This document shows, piece by piece, positions 48,122 through 60,216 of a DNA stretch of 64,000 nt; positions within the stretch are counted from its first letter, which is position 1, and every line of letters starts with the position of its first letter. The translations under genes were made by a program, and so were the position numbers. Location of the stretch: contig NZ_LT965928.1 in the NCBI RefSeq assembly GCF_900239935.1, positions 544,945 to 608,944 of the forward strand. Reading direction: 5' to 3'. Source of the DNA: Pseudoalteromonas carrageenovora IAM 12662. Lineage in GTDB: Bacteria > Pseudomonadota > Gammaproteobacteria > Enterobacterales > Alteromonadaceae. The notes under the pieces were generated by a model that was given only the letters and a program-made list of their open reading frames with translations, had not been told where the DNA came from and made no database searches.

Positions 48122-49621
48122 TTATATCAAACTCTTTCGTTGATTAGACGGTGGAATAGCCAGAGATTCGCGGTATTTTGCGATTGTGCGTCTAGCTACT
48201 TTAATTCCTTGCTCAGCCAATATATCCGCAATTTTACTATCACTCAATGGTTTTGCTGAGTTTTCTGCGGCAATCAGTTTTTTAATCAAAGCGCGTATTG
48301 CTGTAGATGAACACTCACCACCATTTTCGGTGCTTACGTGGCTTGAGAAAAAGTATTTAAGCTCAAATATACCACGTGGCGTGTGCATATACTTTTGAGT
48401 AGTTACACGCGAAATAGTCGACTCGTGCATCTCTACCATTTCAGCAACATCGTTTAAAACCATAGGTTTCATGGCTTCTGGACCGTGTTCAAAAAAGCCC
48501 TGTTGTTGCTTAACAATACAATTAGTTACTTTTAGTAGTGTGTCGTTTCTACTCTCTAGGCTCTTTATAAACCATTTAGCTTCTTGTAAATGAGAGCGAA
48601 TAAATTGACTATCACCACTAGATTTAACTGTTCGTGACATAGCTGCATATTGGCTATTAACACGTATCTTAGGCATGCTATCTGGGTTTAGCTCAACTAC
48701 CCAACGGCCTTTTATTTTTTTAACTGATACATCGGGGATCACATACTCTGATTCTTCCCTTACAATAGTATCTGCTGGCTTAGGGTTTAGAGTGTGAATT
48801 AACGTCATTACTTCTTTAAGCTCGTCTTCTTTGAGCTTAGTTTTCTTCATTAATGTACGATAGTCGCGAGCCGCTAATAGATCAATATGATCGGTTAAAA
48901 TCATCTTTGTTTCATTGATAAAAGGCGTATCTTTATCAAACTGATTTAGCTGAATACACAAACACTCTTGTAAGCTACGAGCTGCTATACCCACCGGATC
49001 AAACAACTGAATACGTTTTAAAACGGCTTCTATTTCATCAAGTTCAACTTCGCCCTCGTCGTCGTTCTCTTGATTAAAGCTTTCTAAAATATCTTCACAG
49101 CTTAGCGTTAATATACCTGAGTCATCGACTGCTTCAACAATCGCTATTGCAATTGCTTCATCAGTAGGGCTAAACGGCGTGAGCTGTAATTGCCACATTA
49201 GGTATTCGTGAAGAGTTTCGGTTGAAGCACCTTGGTAAATAGACTCATCTTCTGGCATAGGGCCTGATGATGAAGCAGGAGCTGCGCTCATGTACTCATC
49301 CCAGCTTACATCCATAGCCATTTCGTCACTTACTGTGTCTTTAGTAAGTGCTTCACCACTGTCTTGCTCGTACTCGCTTGGTTTTTCGTCGGCATTAGCA
49401 CTTACGGTTAATTCATCGTTATCTGCTTTTTGCTCGTTTTTGCCAGCTGATTCTTCCGTGTAATCTTGTTCATCTACTTCTAGAAGCGGATTGCTATCAA
49501 GCGCTTCTTGTATTTCTTGCTGGAGATCCAATGTACTGAGTTGCAACAAACGAATTGCTTGTTGCAGTTGTGGAGTCATTGTAAGTTGCTGGCCCATGCG
49601 CAGCTGTAATGATTGCCTCAT
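48122..49621 (-). CDS. rpoN: RNA polymerase sigma-54 factor RpoN
   Basis: A 499-residue sigma factor. The Gln/Leu-rich region I ([29 protein letters not shown]) contacts activators, an acidic region II spans about 55-130, and the C-terminal RpoN box [12 protein letters not shown] recognises the -24 element. The length is normal. It follows lptB by 69 bases. A candidate target promoter in this window is that of pspA. Confidence 0.97.
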   Translation of the reverse strand: MRQSLQLRMGQQLTMTPQLQQAIRLLQLSTLDLQQEIQEALDSNPLLEVDEQDYTEESAGKNEQKADNDELTVSANADEKPSEYEQDSGEALTKDTVSDEMAMDVSWDEYMSAAPASSSGPMPEDESIYQGASTETLHEYLMWQLQLTPFSPTDEAIAIAIVEAVDDSGILTLSCEDILESFNQENDDEGEVELDEIEAVLKRIQLFDPVGIAARSLQECLCIQLNQFDKDTPFINETKMILTDHIDLLAARDYRTLMKKTKLKEDELKEVMTLIHTLNPKPADTIVREESEYVIPDVSVKKIKGRWVVELNPDSMPKIRVNSQYAAMSRTVKSSGDSQFIRSHLQEAKWFIKSLESRNDTLLKVTNCIVKQQQGFFEHGPEAMKPMVLNDVAEMVEMHESTISRVTTQKYMHTPRGIFELKYFFSSHVSTENGGECSSTAIRALIKKLIAAENSAKPLSDSKIADILAEQGIKVARRTIAKYRESLAIPPSNQRKSLI

Positions 49622-49690
49622 GTATCTCTAACAATCCTTTTATGTTGTTATAATTAATACTAGCAGATGCTTAAAGACATGGCGTAAATG

Positions 49691-50416
49691 TTACAGCCTA
49701 AATTGCTCGCCTAAATAAACATCGCGTACCGTTTTATCATTTAATACGTGCTCTGGTGTACCAGAAGCGATTAACTCTCCATGAGAAACAATGTAGGCTT
49801 TTTCACAAACATCAAGGGTTTCTCTTACGTTATGATCGGTAATTAATACACCAATCCCACGATTTTTAAGATGTTCTATTATTTTCTTTATATCTAACAC
49901 CGATATAGGGTCTACACCTGCAAAGGGTTCGTCGAGCAATATAAATTTAGGATTAGCAGCTAGTGCGCGTGCAATTTCTACGCGGCGTCGCTCACCACCC
50001 GATAAAGCCATACCTTGGCTGTCTCGAATATGTTGAATACTAAATTCATCTAACAAGTTGTTAAGCGTATCTTCTCTTGCTTTTTTGTTAAGCTCTTTCC
50101 GCGTTTCTAAAATAGCCATTAAATTTTGATAAACGGTAAGTTTTCTAAAAATTGATGACTCTTGTGGTAAGTAGCCTATGCCTAATCTAGCACGACTATG
50201 CATAGGTAAAAGAGTAATATCGTTCTCATCAATAGAAATTTTGCCTTTATCACTCGGTACAAGGCCCACTATCATATAAAATGTAGTGGTTTTACCTGCG
50301 CCGTTAGGCCCAAGCAATCCAACAATACTGCCAGCTTTGACTTCTAGACCAACATTTTTTACTACTTCACGGCCTTTATAGCTTTTTGCTAATAGCTCTG
50401 CTTTTAATGTACTCAT
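49691..50416 (-). CDS. lptB: LPS export ABC transporter ATPase LptB
   Basis: A 241-residue ABC ATPase that powers LPS extraction with LptF and LptG. Walker [10 protein letters not shown] (about 36-44), signature [15 protein letters not shown] and Walker [13 protein letters not shown] are all intact. It overlaps lptA by 4 bases, so the two are translationally coupled. Confidence 0.97.
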   Translation of the reverse strand: MSTLKAELLAKSYKGREVVKNVGLEVKAGSIVGLLGPNGAGKTTTFYMIVGLVPSDKGKISIDENDITLLPMHSRARLGIGYLPQESSIFRKLTVYQNLMAILETRKELNKKAREDTLNNLLDEFSIQHIRDSQGMALSGGERRRVEIARALAANPKFILLDEPFAGVDPISVLDIKKIIEHLKNRGIGVLITDHNVRETLDVCEKAYIVSHGELIASGTPEHVLNDKTVRDVYLGEQFRL

Positions 50417-50958
50417 GGCTGGCCTTTGTCACTTTTTTTTACTTTTTTAGGCTCAACAGGCACTAAAATAGTGTGAACGCGATCGGTAGAGTTTTCATCT
50501 TTTTCGGCGCTAATTAATTGCTGTTGCATGTCGTATGTAATACTTTTTGCATTGATTTTTTGCCCCGCTTGAGCGACCTCAGCATCGCCAACTAGCGTTA
50601 AAAATCGCTTAGCAACATCGTAGCGTACTTCGTTTGCACTGGCGCTCATTACTGTGCCGTCAGCTTGTTTTTCTTCAAAATAAGCTGGGCTACCTGTTGC
50701 TATTAGTAATTGCTTGTTATCACCTAAATCTTCGCGTTTGTGTACTTCTAATCGGTCAGCTGTAATACGACGATTACCGTGAATAATCTCTACGTTTTTT
50801 TCAAAAATCCCTACATTAGCTTTTAACTGGCCTTCTTGTTTGTCAGCGCTAATTGAAATTTGATTGGCAGCAGGAGAAGCTTCTTGTTCTGCTGCATAGC
50901 CATTAAAAGCAAGTAGAAGAGTTGGAATTATAAGTATTTTAGAAATTTTATTGGTCAT
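50413..50958 (-). CDS. lptA: LPS transport periplasmic bridge protein LptA
   Basis: A 181-residue periplasmic protein with a signal peptide (1-22, ending GYA) and an OstA-like beta-jellyroll that stacks into the LPS bridge. [23 protein letters not shown] is the typical first strand set. It overlaps lptC by 11 bases and lptB by 4. Confidence 0.95.
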   Translation of the reverse strand: MTNKISKILIIPTLLLAFNGYAAEQEASPAANQISISADKQEGQLKANVGIFEKNVEIIHGNRRITADRLEVHKREDLGDNKQLLIATGSPAYFEEKQADGTVMSASANEVRYDVAKRFLTLVGDAEVAQAGQKINAKSITYDMQQQLISAEKDENSTDRVHTILVPVEPKKVKKSDKGQP

Positions 50959-51502
50959 AGTATATGGTTCGCGTATGGTTAATTAGTTTAATCACTTCAG
51001 TTTTTAAGTCGGCTTCAAGGCCTTTACCGGTGATTTTTAAATTGGGTCCAGTGATGACAACAGGTTGCTCCGAGCGCATTGTTAATAGTTCTATATCAAC
51101 CTGAATATTATCAGCGTTGATTTTGTCTATCATGGCGTTATCGGTTAAGTTTTTGGCAACTACATTACCTTCTAATATCAACTGTTTGTCTTCGTATAAT
51201 GTTGCTTCGTCAGCGTTTATTTGCCACGTTTGCTTTTCGTTATATAAAGTAAATATAGGCTTTTCAAAAAATGTAAAACCTAGCTGCTGGTATAGCTCCA
51301 TTTTAGCCGCTGTTACTTTGTGGCTAATTTTACCCTGTTCATCATAAGCTGTTTGCTTAAGTTCTATGGCGATGTAATCAGGCTTAGCAATCACTTCAGG
51401 TTCTGCCTGAGGAGCTGTATTTGTTTGGGTAAAATAAGGGTACCAAAGCCAAACCATACAGCTAATGAATAAAATGCTAAGTATTATGCGCGCCGCATTC
51501 AT
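50948..51502 (-). CDS. lptC: LPS export protein LptC
   Basis: A 184-residue protein with one N-terminal membrane helix (about 5-24) and a periplasmic OstA-like fold. It passes LPS from LptBFG to LptA. Overlaps with kdsC (4 bases) and lptA (11 bases) show one tightly packed operon. Confidence 0.93.
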   Translation of the reverse strand: MNAARIILSILFISCMVWLWYPYFTQTNTAPQAEPEVIAKPDYIAIELKQTAYDEQGKISHKVTAAKMELYQQLGFTFFEKPIFTLYNEKQTWQINADEATLYEDKQLILEGNVVAKNLTDNAMIDKINADNIQVDIELLTMRSEQPVVITGPNLKITGKGLEADLKTEVIKLINHTRTIYYDQ

Positions 51503-52050
51503 GAACTAGTGCCTTGTGTGGTAAGTGCCTTACCATTTTCAAGCATGAGTAAATCGGTAAGCTCTCTTACTGCCCCAAAACCACCTGGCATTTGGGTAAC
51601 GTAGTGCGATAAGCGTTTAATAAGTGGGTGAGCATCGCTTACAGCAACGGCAAAACCAACTTGCTCCATTACTGGCATATCGGGGCCATCATCGCCAATA
51701 TAGGCAATTTGGTCATCGCTTAGGTTGAGCTTGTTTTTTAGCTCTTGGTAAGCAATTAGCTTGTCTTCTTGACCTTGATAAATATGTTGCACTGTTAAAC
51801 TGCTCATACGGGTTTGCACTATTTGAGAGTGACGCCCAGTAATAACGGCTACTTCAAAGCCACTATTTATTAATGCTTTTATGCCAAAGCCATCTTTGGT
51901 GTTAAACGCTTTTAGCTCTTCGCCTTGGTTGCCAAGGTAAATTCGCCCATCAGAAAAAACACCATCAATATCGCATATAAGTAGCTTTACTTTTTTAGCG
52001 CGCGCTTTTGCATCAGCACTTAGCGGTTGATAGAGATCTTCAAATTGCAT
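51499..52050 (-). CDS. kdsC: 3-deoxy-manno-octulosonate-8-phosphatase KdsC
   Basis: A 183-residue HAD phosphatase that frees Kdo for lipid A core synthesis. The nucleophile Asp is in LLICDIDGVFSDGRIYLG, motif II is AVITGR and motif III is YIGDDGPDMPVM. It is C1-type without a cap domain, as expected for KdsC tetramers. It abuts kdsD with no gap. Confidence 0.96.
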   Translation of the reverse strand: MQFEDLYQPLSADAKARAKKVKLLICDIDGVFSDGRIYLGNQGEELKAFNTKDGFGIKALINSGFEVAVITGRHSQIVQTRMSSLTVQHIYQGQEDKLIAYQELKNKLNLSDDQIAYIGDDGPDMPVMEQVGFAVAVSDAHPLIKRLSHYVTQMPGGFGAVRELTDLLMLENGKALTTQGTSS

Positions 52051-53022
52051 TTATAACACTCCTGCTTTTAATAGGTCTTGCATGTTTAGTGCGCCAATTG
52101 GTTGGTTTTTTTCATTAACCACAATTAACCCATTTATACGTTTGTTTTCCATTATATTGAGCGCTTCAGCTGCAAGTATATCTTGGGTAGCTGTTGTACA
52201 TGACTTAGTCATTACCACACTGATTAAAGTGGTGTGAATATCAATACGTTGCTCTAAAATACGGCGTAAATCGCCATCGGTAAATAATCCCGCGAGCTCT
52301 TTGTTGTCATTAACTATCGCTGTCATGCCTAATCCTTTGGCTGACATTTCAATTAACGCATCTTTTATAGTTTGTGAAATATTAATACTAGGTGTGTTTT
52401 CACCGCTGTGCATTACGTCCTTTAGCGTTAGTAGTAAACGCTTACCTAGGCTGCCCCCTGGGTGCGATAGAGCAAAGTCATCTGCGGTAAAACCTCTAGC
52501 CTCTAAAAGTGCTACAGCCATAGCATCTCCCATAGCTAAAGTGGCTGTGGTACTTGCTGTTGGCGCAAGACCTAATGAGCAGGCTTCTTTTTCTACTTTT
52601 ATGCACACATGTACATTAGCAAGTGTTGCCATGGTTGATTGCATATTACCCGTCATGGCTATCATTTTTGCACCAAGTCTTTTTAAGACTGGGATGATAT
52701 TTAAAACTTCGCTGGTTTCACCAGAGTTTGAAATAAGCATAACCACATCATTTTTTGTGATCATGCCTAAGTCGCCATGGCTCGCTTCACCTGGGTGAAC
52801 AAAAAAGGCTGGGCTACCCGTACTTGCAAGTGTGGCGGCTATTTTATTGCCTATATGGCCTGATTTTCCCATACCAATGACAATAATACGGCCCTGGCAG
52901 TCGTACATTAATTGACATGCATGATGAAAGTTTTCATCAACATATTGAGAAATATCACTCAATGCTTGGCGTTCTATATCAAGAACGCGAAGGCCTTGTT
53001 CAATAAAGTTTAACTGCGCCAT
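52051..53022 (-). CDS. kdsD: Arabinose-5-phosphate isomerase KdsD
   Basis: A 323-residue isomerase that makes arabinose 5-phosphate, the first step to Kdo. An SIS domain (about 35-180; GMGKSGHIGNKIAATLASTGSPA and ISNSGETSEV) is followed by two CBS domains (about 205-323). The length equals E. coli KdsD. It is 2 bases after the yrbG stop. Confidence 0.96.
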   Translation of the reverse strand: MAQLNFIEQGLRVLDIERQALSDISQYVDENFHHACQLMYDCQGRIIVIGMGKSGHIGNKIAATLASTGSPAFFVHPGEASHGDLGMITKNDVVMLISNSGETSEVLNIIPVLKRLGAKMIAMTGNMQSTMATLANVHVCIKVEKEACSLGLAPTASTTATLAMGDAMAVALLEARGFTADDFALSHPGGSLGKRLLLTLKDVMHSGENTPSINISQTIKDALIEMSAKGLGMTAIVNDNKELAGLFTDGDLRRILEQRIDIHTTLISVVMTKSCTTATQDILAAEALNIMENKRINGLIVVNEKNQPIGALNMQDLLKAGVL

Positions 53023-53024
53023 GT

Positions 53025-53993
53025 TTACCCTATTTGACTGAAAATATAACCTTGGTAGCCTAAAAATGCTAATAGCAATAAGCCGCCTTCTACTCTATTG
53101 ATACGCTGAGAACCTCTAAAGTTCAACGACATAATAATAAGAGCAAGTGTTGCACCTATCATTATTAATACATCTCGACTCACTAATGATGGATCAATTA
53201 CTGAAGGGTTAATAATACCGGCTAGTGGTAATACGGCTAAAATATTAAATATGTTTGAGCCCACAATATTACCAAGAGCAAGGTCATCTTCATTTTTTAA
53301 TACACCTGCAATAGAGGCTGCAAGCTCAGGTAAGCTCGTACCTATGGCAATAATAGTTAAACCGATGACTAAATCGCTCAAGCCAAAGTATTTTGCAATA
53401 TCAACCGCCGAGCCCACTAAAAAATGTGAACTAACAGGAAGTAAAATCATGCCAATAACTAGCCAAAATACAGCTTTTTTTGTTGGAACGTCATTAGGTA
53501 CTTCATCGCATGCTTCTGACACAAACGGATCATCTTCATTTTTTGCGCGCATAGAAACAATAATCAGCCCACCAATAAAAACGATAAAGCCAATTAAAAG
53601 TGCTATGCCTTCACCAAACGAAAAGTAGTTATCTGAAAACACATACCAAGTAGCCAATGATACGAGCATCACTAATGGCATTTCGCGTTTTAATGTACTT
53701 GAAGATACTGCAAGAGGGCGAAAAAGGGCGGTAATACCTAACACAAGTAAAATGTTTGTAATGTTTGAACCCACAGCATTACCAACAGCTGTATCGGTTT
53801 TATTAGCTAAAGCTGCTGAGGCCGAAACCATCATTTCAGGCGCTGATGAACCCATAGCTACAACGGTTAAACCAACAATAAGCGTGGGAACGCCAAAGTT
53901 TTTAGCAAGGGCTGCTGCCCCATAAACAAACCTGTCTGCACTCCAAACTAGAGCTGCAAAACCAAGAATCAAAATAACAAACGAGGTAACCAT
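53025..53993 (-). CDS. yrbG: Calcium/sodium antiporter, YrbG family
   Basis: A 322-residue inner-membrane exchanger of the CaCA superfamily with two inverted halves. Each half has its signature: GNAVGSNITNILLVLG and GNIVGSNIFNILAVLP, with GSSAPEMMVSASA and GTSLPELAASIAG before them. I placed the start at ATG 53993, since it matches the family N-terminus; the frame opens 19 codons earlier without a ribosome site. It is divergent from mlaF. Confidence 0.9.
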   Translation of the reverse strand: MVTSFVILILGFAALVWSADRFVYGAAALAKNFGVPTLIVGLTVVAMGSSAPEMMVSASAALANKTDTAVGNAVGSNITNILLVLGITALFRPLAVSSSTLKREMPLVMLVSLATWYVFSDNYFSFGEGIALLIGFIVFIGGLIIVSMRAKNEDDPFVSEACDEVPNDVPTKKAVFWLVIGMILLPVSSHFLVGSAVDIAKYFGLSDLVIGLTIIAIGTSLPELAASIAGVLKNEDDLALGNIVGSNIFNILAVLPLAGIINPSVIDPSLVSRDVLIMIGATLALIIMSLNFRGSQRINRVEGGLLLLAFLGYQGYIFSQIG

Positions 53994-54235
53994 TGTGATA
54001 AGCCAGTTATTCAAAATAGAGATGGCGCGAATAGTAACAAAAGCCAACATGAAAGTATAAATAAAAGAGTCAGGTCTGCTCTAATGGGCCCAGTGCTTTT
54101 AGTTTATATTTAGAAACTTAAGCATGCGTTAAGGGAAAATCCCTCAGCCTTAGAGCACTTTTTATAGGTGTATTACAAAATCTTACGAATTGTTTTTTCC
54201 ATCTTTGATAAAAAACCCTTAAAATAGGATCACTA

Positions 54236-55063
54236 GTGAACATTGTTATGGAGAGCGACTTGTCGCAATCAATAGTAGAAGTCAAGGATGTGAGCTTTTC
54301 GCGTGGCGATAGAACCATATATAAAAATATGAGTTTCAGCGTACCTAAAGGTAAAATCACTGCCATTATGGGGCCAAGCGGAATTGGCAAAACCACCATG
54401 CTGCGTTTAATCGGCGGTCAGCTTAAGCCTGACTCAGGCGATATTTTATTTGAAGGTGGCAGCATTCCAAATATGTCGCGTAAAGAGCTGTATGCGGCAC
54501 GAACAAAAATGAGCATGCTTTTTCAAAGTGGTGCTTTATTTACCGACATGTCGGTATTTGACAATATTGCGTTTCCAATTAGGGAGCATACAGATTTAAG
54601 CGAAGATATTATTCGATTAATAGTCTTAATGAAGCTTCAAGCGGTTGGTTTGCGTGGTGCTAAAGACTTAATGCCCTCTGAGTTATCAGGTGGTATGGCA
54701 AGACGTGCCGCATTAGCGCGCTCTATTGCTCTGGACCCCGAACTCATTATGTATGATGAACCATTTGCAGGACAGGACCCTATTTCTATGGGGGTATTGG
54801 TTAAGCTAATAAAGTCTTTAAATGAAGTACTTGGTTTATCTTCATTAATTGTAACTCACGATGTTACAGAGGTTATGAGTATTGCCGATCACGTCATTAT
54901 TATTGCTGATCAAGGCGTAATAGGCACAGGCACTCCCGATGAAATGCGCAATCATGAATCTCCATTAGTGCAGCAGTTTTTAAATGGTTTGTCGGATGGG
55001 CCTGTACCATTTCACTTTCCTGCGCAAACGTATGCCGAAGAGTTACTTGGAGAAAAAGCATAA
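54236..55063 (+). CDS. mlaF: Phospholipid ABC transporter ATPase MlaF
   Basis: A 275-residue ATPase of the Mla system, which keeps outer-membrane lipid asymmetry. Walker [10 protein letters not shown], signature [15 protein letters not shown] and Walker [13 protein letters not shown] are intact. GTG 54236 is the likely start because AGGA lies six bases before it; ATG 54248 has none. Its stop overlaps the mlaE start by one base. Confidence 0.95.
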   Translation: MNIVMESDLSQSIVEVKDVSFSRGDRTIYKNMSFSVPKGKITAIMGPSGIGKTTMLRLIGGQLKPDSGDILFEGGSIPNMSRKELYAARTKMSMLFQSGALFTDMSVFDNIAFPIREHTDLSEDIIRLIVLMKLQAVGLRGAKDLMPSELSGGMARRAALARSIALDPELIMYDEPFAGQDPISMGVLVKLIKSLNEVLGLSSLIVTHDVTEVMSIADHVIIIADQGVIGTGTPDEMRNHESPLVQQFLNGLSDGPVPFHFPAQTYAEELLGEKA

Positions 55064-55842
55064 TGTTGGATTTATTTCAAAGGCTAGGGCGAAAAACGCT
55101 AGGGCGTTTTGCTGCGCTTGGCCGTTCAGCACACATGCTGTTTAGTGCGCTTGCACATGTTCCTAATTTTAAAAAAGGTACCCCTTTACTTGTACGCCAA
55201 CTATACATGGTGGGCTCGCAATCATTGCTTATCATAATGGTATCTGGCTTATTTATAGGCATGGTTTTAGCGCTACAAGGGTATACAGTTTTAGTTGGCT
55301 ATGGCGCGGAAGATAGCCTTGGTCCCTTAGTGGCATTGAGCTTATTACGAGAGCTAGGGCCTGTTGTTACTGCGCTATTATTTGCAGGGCGAGCAGGGAG
55401 TGCGCTCACTGCCGAAATCGGCTTAATGAAAGCCACAGAGCAACTGTCATCACTTGAAATGATGGCAATCGATCCGCTAAAACGCATAATAGCGCCGCGC
55501 TTTTGGGCTGGCTTTATTAGTATGCCTTTACTTGCATTAATATTTTCAGCTGTAGCAATCATCGGTGCTCATTTAGTGGGGGTTGATTGGTTAGGTGTTG
55601 ATACAGGTAGTTTTTGGTCAATCATGCAGTCGCAAGTATCGTTTCAGCAAGACATACTAAATGGCTTAATTAAAAGCTTTGTGTTTGCAATTGTAGTAAC
55701 TTGGATTGCCCTTTATAAAGGGTATGACTGTGTGCCAACCTCTGAAGGTATTAGTAAGGCAACCACCGAAACGGTTGTTCATTCTTCATTGGCAGTTTTA
55801 GGTTTTGACTTTATTTTGACAGCGGTAATGTTTACCAGCTAA
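55063..55842 (+). CDS. mlaE: Phospholipid ABC transporter permease MlaE
   Basis: A 259-residue inner-membrane permease with about six helices. [34 protein letters not shown] is the strongest family signature. It pairs with MlaF and MlaB. mlaD follows by 13 bases. Confidence 0.95.
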   Translation: MLDLFQRLGRKTLGRFAALGRSAHMLFSALAHVPNFKKGTPLLVRQLYMVGSQSLLIIMVSGLFIGMVLALQGYTVLVGYGAEDSLGPLVALSLLRELGPVVTALLFAGRAGSALTAEIGLMKATEQLSSLEMMAIDPLKRIIAPRFWAGFISMPLLALIFSAVAIIGAHLVGVDWLGVDTGSFWSIMQSQVSFQQDILNGLIKSFVFAIVVTWIALYKGYDCVPTSEGISKATTETVVHSSLAVLGFDFILTAVMFTS

Positions 55843-55855
55843 TAGGGTATAGATA

Positions 55856-56404
55856 ATGAATTCACGGAAATTAGAAATTTTAGTTGGTTTTTTTGTAGCG
55901 TTAGGCATTTTAGCGTTTGCGATGCTGGCATTGAAAGTAGCCAACTCCGGCATTAGTGGCTCAGGCGAAACATATACGCTAAATGCTAAATTTGAAAACA
56001 TAGGCTCACTTAAAGCGCGCGCCCCAGTAAAAGTGGGTGGTGTAGTGATTGGTCGTGTTGAGTCTATTTATGTTCACCCGCAAGAATTTTTACCTGTAGT
56101 GAATATGACAATAGATGCGCAGTACTTATGTCGTTTTTCAGATACGAGCTCTATCTCAATTTTAACATCGGGTATTTTAGGTGAGCAGTACTTAGGTATT
56201 CACCCTGTTATAGCTCCAAGTTCGGCAGAGCAGCGCTGTTTAGGCGAAACAGTCACAGAGAATAAACAAGACGAAGCCATAGATGATTTATTTGGCGTAG
56301 AAAGCAAAGCGTTAGGTGATGGTGACTCAATGACTGATACCAAGTCTGCCATAGTACTTGAAGAGTTAATTGGGCAGTTTTTATTCAACCAAGGTAGTGA
56401 GTAA
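55856..56404 (+). CDS. mlaD: Phospholipid transport MCE protein MlaD
   Basis: A 182-residue membrane-anchored MCE protein: one N-terminal helix (about 7-27), then an MCE domain (about 38-117; LKARAPVKVGGVVIGRVESI) and an acidic tail. It forms a hexameric ring that moves lipids between MlaFEB and MlaC. The length matches E. coli MlaD. Confidence 0.95.
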   Translation: MNSRKLEILVGFFVALGILAFAMLALKVANSGISGSGETYTLNAKFENIGSLKARAPVKVGGVVIGRVESIYVHPQEFLPVVNMTIDAQYLCRFSDTSSISILTSGILGEQYLGIHPVIAPSSAEQRCLGETVTENKQDEAIDDLFGVESKALGDGDSMTDTKSAIVLEELIGQFLFNQGSE

Positions 56405-56409
56405 TTATT

Positions 56410-57090
56410 ATGTTGAAAAAGTTTTTAGCGATTGTAGCCATAGGCGCAATAACATTAACGCAGAGCGTTAGTGCAGCAGAAGTTAAATTAAATGATCCTA
56501 ATAAAATGGTACGCCAAGTATCTGAGTATACATTTGATCGTATCAAAAAAGATCAGCCGCTTATTAGTAAAGACAAAGAGCATCTTCGCGTTATTGTTGA
56601 AGAAGAGCTTATGCCTTACATTGATTACAAATACGCAGCGCTTCGTGTATTAGGTAGTGAAGTATCTAAAGTACGTGCAATTACAGACGAAGCAGAAAAA
56701 GCTAAAGCAATTAAAGAAATTCAACGCTTTATTAGCGTATTCAGAGAGTACTTAGTTGCCACTTACGCGGGTGTATTTACTCAATATACCGATCAGCATG
56801 TAGAATTTGGTGCAGAGCAGCCGTTTAAAGGCAAAGACGTGGTTGTTGTAAAAACCAAAATCACCGAAGATGGTAAACCGGATATTAAAATTGATTTTAA
56901 AGTACGCGAAGATCGCAGCGGTGAGTGGCGTGCATACGACATGATTGCTGAAGGTATAAGCTTACTAGATGCTAAACAAAGCGAATTACAAGGTATTTTA
57001 CGCCAGCAAGGTATTGATAACGTAAGTAACCTTTTAGAGCAAAAGAGCCAACTGCCAGTTCAGTTTAGAGGCAACAATTCAAATGACTAA
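56410..57090 (+). CDS. mlaC: Periplasmic phospholipid-binding protein MlaC
   Basis: A 226-residue protein with a signal peptide (1-22, ending VSA) and an MlaC/Ttg2D fold. YIDYKYAALRVLGSEV and RDGEWRAYD-like RSGEWRAYDMIAEGISLLD are family stretches. It shuttles phospholipid between the outer membrane complex and MlaD. It overlaps mlaB by 8 bases. Confidence 0.95.
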   Translation: MLKKFLAIVAIGAITLTQSVSAAEVKLNDPNKMVRQVSEYTFDRIKKDQPLISKDKEHLRVIVEEELMPYIDYKYAALRVLGSEVSKVRAITDEAEKAKAIKEIQRFISVFREYLVATYAGVFTQYTDQHVEFGAEQPFKGKDVVVVKTKITEDGKPDIKIDFKVREDRSGEWRAYDMIAEGISLLDAKQSELQGILRQQGIDNVSNLLEQKSQLPVQFRGNNSND

Positions 57091-57376
57091 ATTGGCAATA
57101 AGCCAAGTTGATGAACAGCACTTTCGGGTAAGTGGAGAACTTACTCGAAATTCAATTGGCAATGAACAGCTTCTGAACGATAAGTTATTAACTAAGCATA
57201 AAACCACCTATTTTGACCTTAGTGAGGTATCTAGGGTTGACACAGCGGGCTTAGCTTGGTTAATTCACTCTTTTGCAGAATTTAAGCAACAAGGTATCCG
57301 CCTTGAATTGCAAAATCCACCTGAGCAATTGCAAAATTTAATGCAATTGGGTCAAGTTACAACCCTATTTGAGTGA
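57083..57376 (+). CDS. mlaB: STAS-domain protein MlaB
   Basis: A 97-residue STAS protein that binds MlaF and is needed for transporter assembly. The motif [18 protein letters not shown] carries the conserved Thr next to Asp. It overlaps the end of mlaC, pointing to coupled translation. Confidence 0.93.
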   Translation: MTKLAISQVDEQHFRVSGELTRNSIGNEQLLNDKLLTKHKTTYFDLSEVSRVDTAGLAWLIHSFAEFKQQGIRLELQNPPEQLQNLMQLGQVTTLFE

Positions 57377-57381
57377 GAGTT

Positions 57382-57639
57382 ATGGAAACTAGCCAAGTCG
57401 AAACATTATTACGCGACGAACTTCAATTATCTGAAGTACATGTAAAAGCCAATGGTAGCCATTATGAAGTGATTGCCGTAGGTGAATGCTTTGACGGTTT
57501 AAGCCGAGTTAAAAAGCAACAGCTAGTTTATGGCCCATTAATGAATACTATTTCTGATGGCACAATTCACGCTGTATCAATTCGTGCTTTTACTCCTACC
57601 GAGTGGAAACGTGAACAAAAATTTATTTTACCTCAATAG
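57382..57639 (+). CDS. ibaG: BolA-family protein IbaG
   Basis: An 85-residue BolA/YrbA protein. [35 protein letters not shown] is the typical core, with the conserved His of the iron-sulfur ligand type. ATG 57382 matches E. coli IbaG (starting ME). It lies 5 bases after mlaB and 13 bases before murA, a conserved pair. Confidence 0.93.
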   Translation: METSQVETLLRDELQLSEVHVKANGSHYEVIAVGECFDGLSRVKKQQLVYGPLMNTISDGTIHAVSIRAFTPTEWKREQKFILPQ

Positions 57640-57643
57640 TTAA

Positions 57644-58912
<1,269 letters not shown>

Positions 58913-58993
58913 GTAATACTAATTTGCTTAATTAACTATTAGGGTCAGTTGGCCGTCCAAGGTTAAATTTGCAGGTTGGTATTAACCAAATAT

Positions 58994-59036
58994 AAAAAAG
59001 GCCGGATAAGCCATAAAGCTATCCGGCCTTTTTTTA
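58994..59036. terminator. Bidirectional terminator between murA and degS
   Basis: A 15-bp stem (AAAAAGGCCGGATA region with TATCCGGCCTTTTT) closes an 11-base loop. It has A- and T-runs on both sides and separates convergent genes. Confidence 0.92.
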
Positions 59037-60140
59037 AAGTTTAGTTTCAAGCTCGGCAACCGTTACCATAATCTTTTCTATTTTACCGTTACGATAAAGT
59101 TCAAATTCAATTTCTTTACCTGGCTCTGTATTACCTATTCTTTCGAGTACTTTTTGTGGATTAGCCACAGACAGCCCTGCAATTTTAATAACAATATCTT
59201 GCTCTTCAATGCCAGCTTGCCACGCCGGACCTAATGGGTCTAAGTTAGTAATACGCATTCCTGCAACCTCGGTAAGGCTGTCGTTTACTTCTTTGCCTGT
59301 ACTATCAACTGCGGTGCCCTCAAAGCCTAAATAGCCACGTACAACGCGGCCATGGCGTATTAGTTTTCCCATCACTTCTTTTGCGAGCGAGTAGGGAACT
59401 GCAAAAAATATTCCTTGAATATTAAGGTTTTCACGGGTTTTAAACTGCGCCGAAGTGATACCCACTAAGTCACCATTTGAGTTCACCAACGCCCCACCTG
59501 AGTTACCAACATTTATAGCTGCATCCATTTGCAGTAAGTTGTTATAAGGGCTGTCGGTAATTTTTTGTTTACCCGTTGCACTAATAATACCTTGTGTGAT
59601 GGTTTGCCCTAAATTAAGAGGGTTACCAATTGCAAGCACGACATCGCCAACACTTGATGAGTAGTCGTCGTTAACAGGGATTACAGGTAAGTGATCTGCA
59701 TTTATTTTCAATAGCGCTAAATCAGTAATAGTATCAAAACCGATTAACTGCACGTCAAAAAATCGCCTACCGTCGGTAAGAATAACCATGATCTGGTCTG
59801 CATTATTAATAACGTGATAGTTAGTTAATATATAGCCGTCTTGCGCCATAATAACGCCAGATCCTAACTCTTGTACGGTATTTTGTCGTTTATAGCGTGG
59901 CTCTTTAGAAATGCTTTCTGAGAAAATAGTCACTACAGATGGCGCAGCTCGTTTTACTGCATCCGAAAAGCTTAAATGGCTTGAGCTCATCGCACTTGGG
60001 ATTGGTACATTAGGTAATAGGGCTGCTCTCATATTTGGGCTAAAGAAAACCACTAGAAAAGCAATACCTAAGCCTGCAAACAACGGGGGAAGAACAAATT
60101 TTAGTAGTTTCAGCACGAGTTTCTTATTATTTGTGAGCAA
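59034..60140 (-). CDS. degS: Inner-membrane stress-sensor protease DegS
   Basis: A 368-residue serine protease that senses misfolded porins and begins RseA cleavage to free sigma-E. An N-terminal membrane anchor (about 12-33) is followed by a trypsin-like domain with His in TNYHVINNA, Asp in TDLALLKI and Ser in NVGNSGGAL. One PDZ domain (about 265-360) follows. One PDZ and a membrane anchor separate it from DegQ. Confidence 0.94.
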   Translation of the reverse strand: MLTNNKKLVLKLLKFVLPPLFAGLGIAFLVVFFSPNMRAALLPNVPIPSAMSSSHLSFSDAVKRAAPSVVTIFSESISKEPRYKRQNTVQELGSGVIMAQDGYILTNYHVINNADQIMVILTDGRRFFDVQLIGFDTITDLALLKINADHLPVIPVNDDYSSSVGDVVLAIGNPLNLGQTITQGIISATGKQKITDSPYNNLLQMDAAINVGNSGGALVNSNGDLVGITSAQFKTRENLNIQGIFFAVPYSLAKEVMGKLIRHGRVVRGYLGFEGTAVDSTGKEVNDSLTEVAGMRITNLDPLGPAWQAGIEEQDIVIKIAGLSVANPQKVLERIGNTEPGKEIEFELYRNGKIEKIMVTVAELETKL

Positions 60141-60157
60141 TCTCTTTATGATGGCAT

Positions 60158-60189
60158 AAAAAAAATAACAGCGGCAAGTGCCACTGTTA
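60158..60189 (-). terminator. Terminator after degQ
   Basis: Read leftward, TAACAGTGGCA pairs with TGCCGCTGTTA (one mismatch) and is followed by eight Ts. It separates degQ from degS. Confidence 0.8.
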
Positions 60190-60216
60190 CTTTTATTACA
60201 TTTATACTGCGATTAA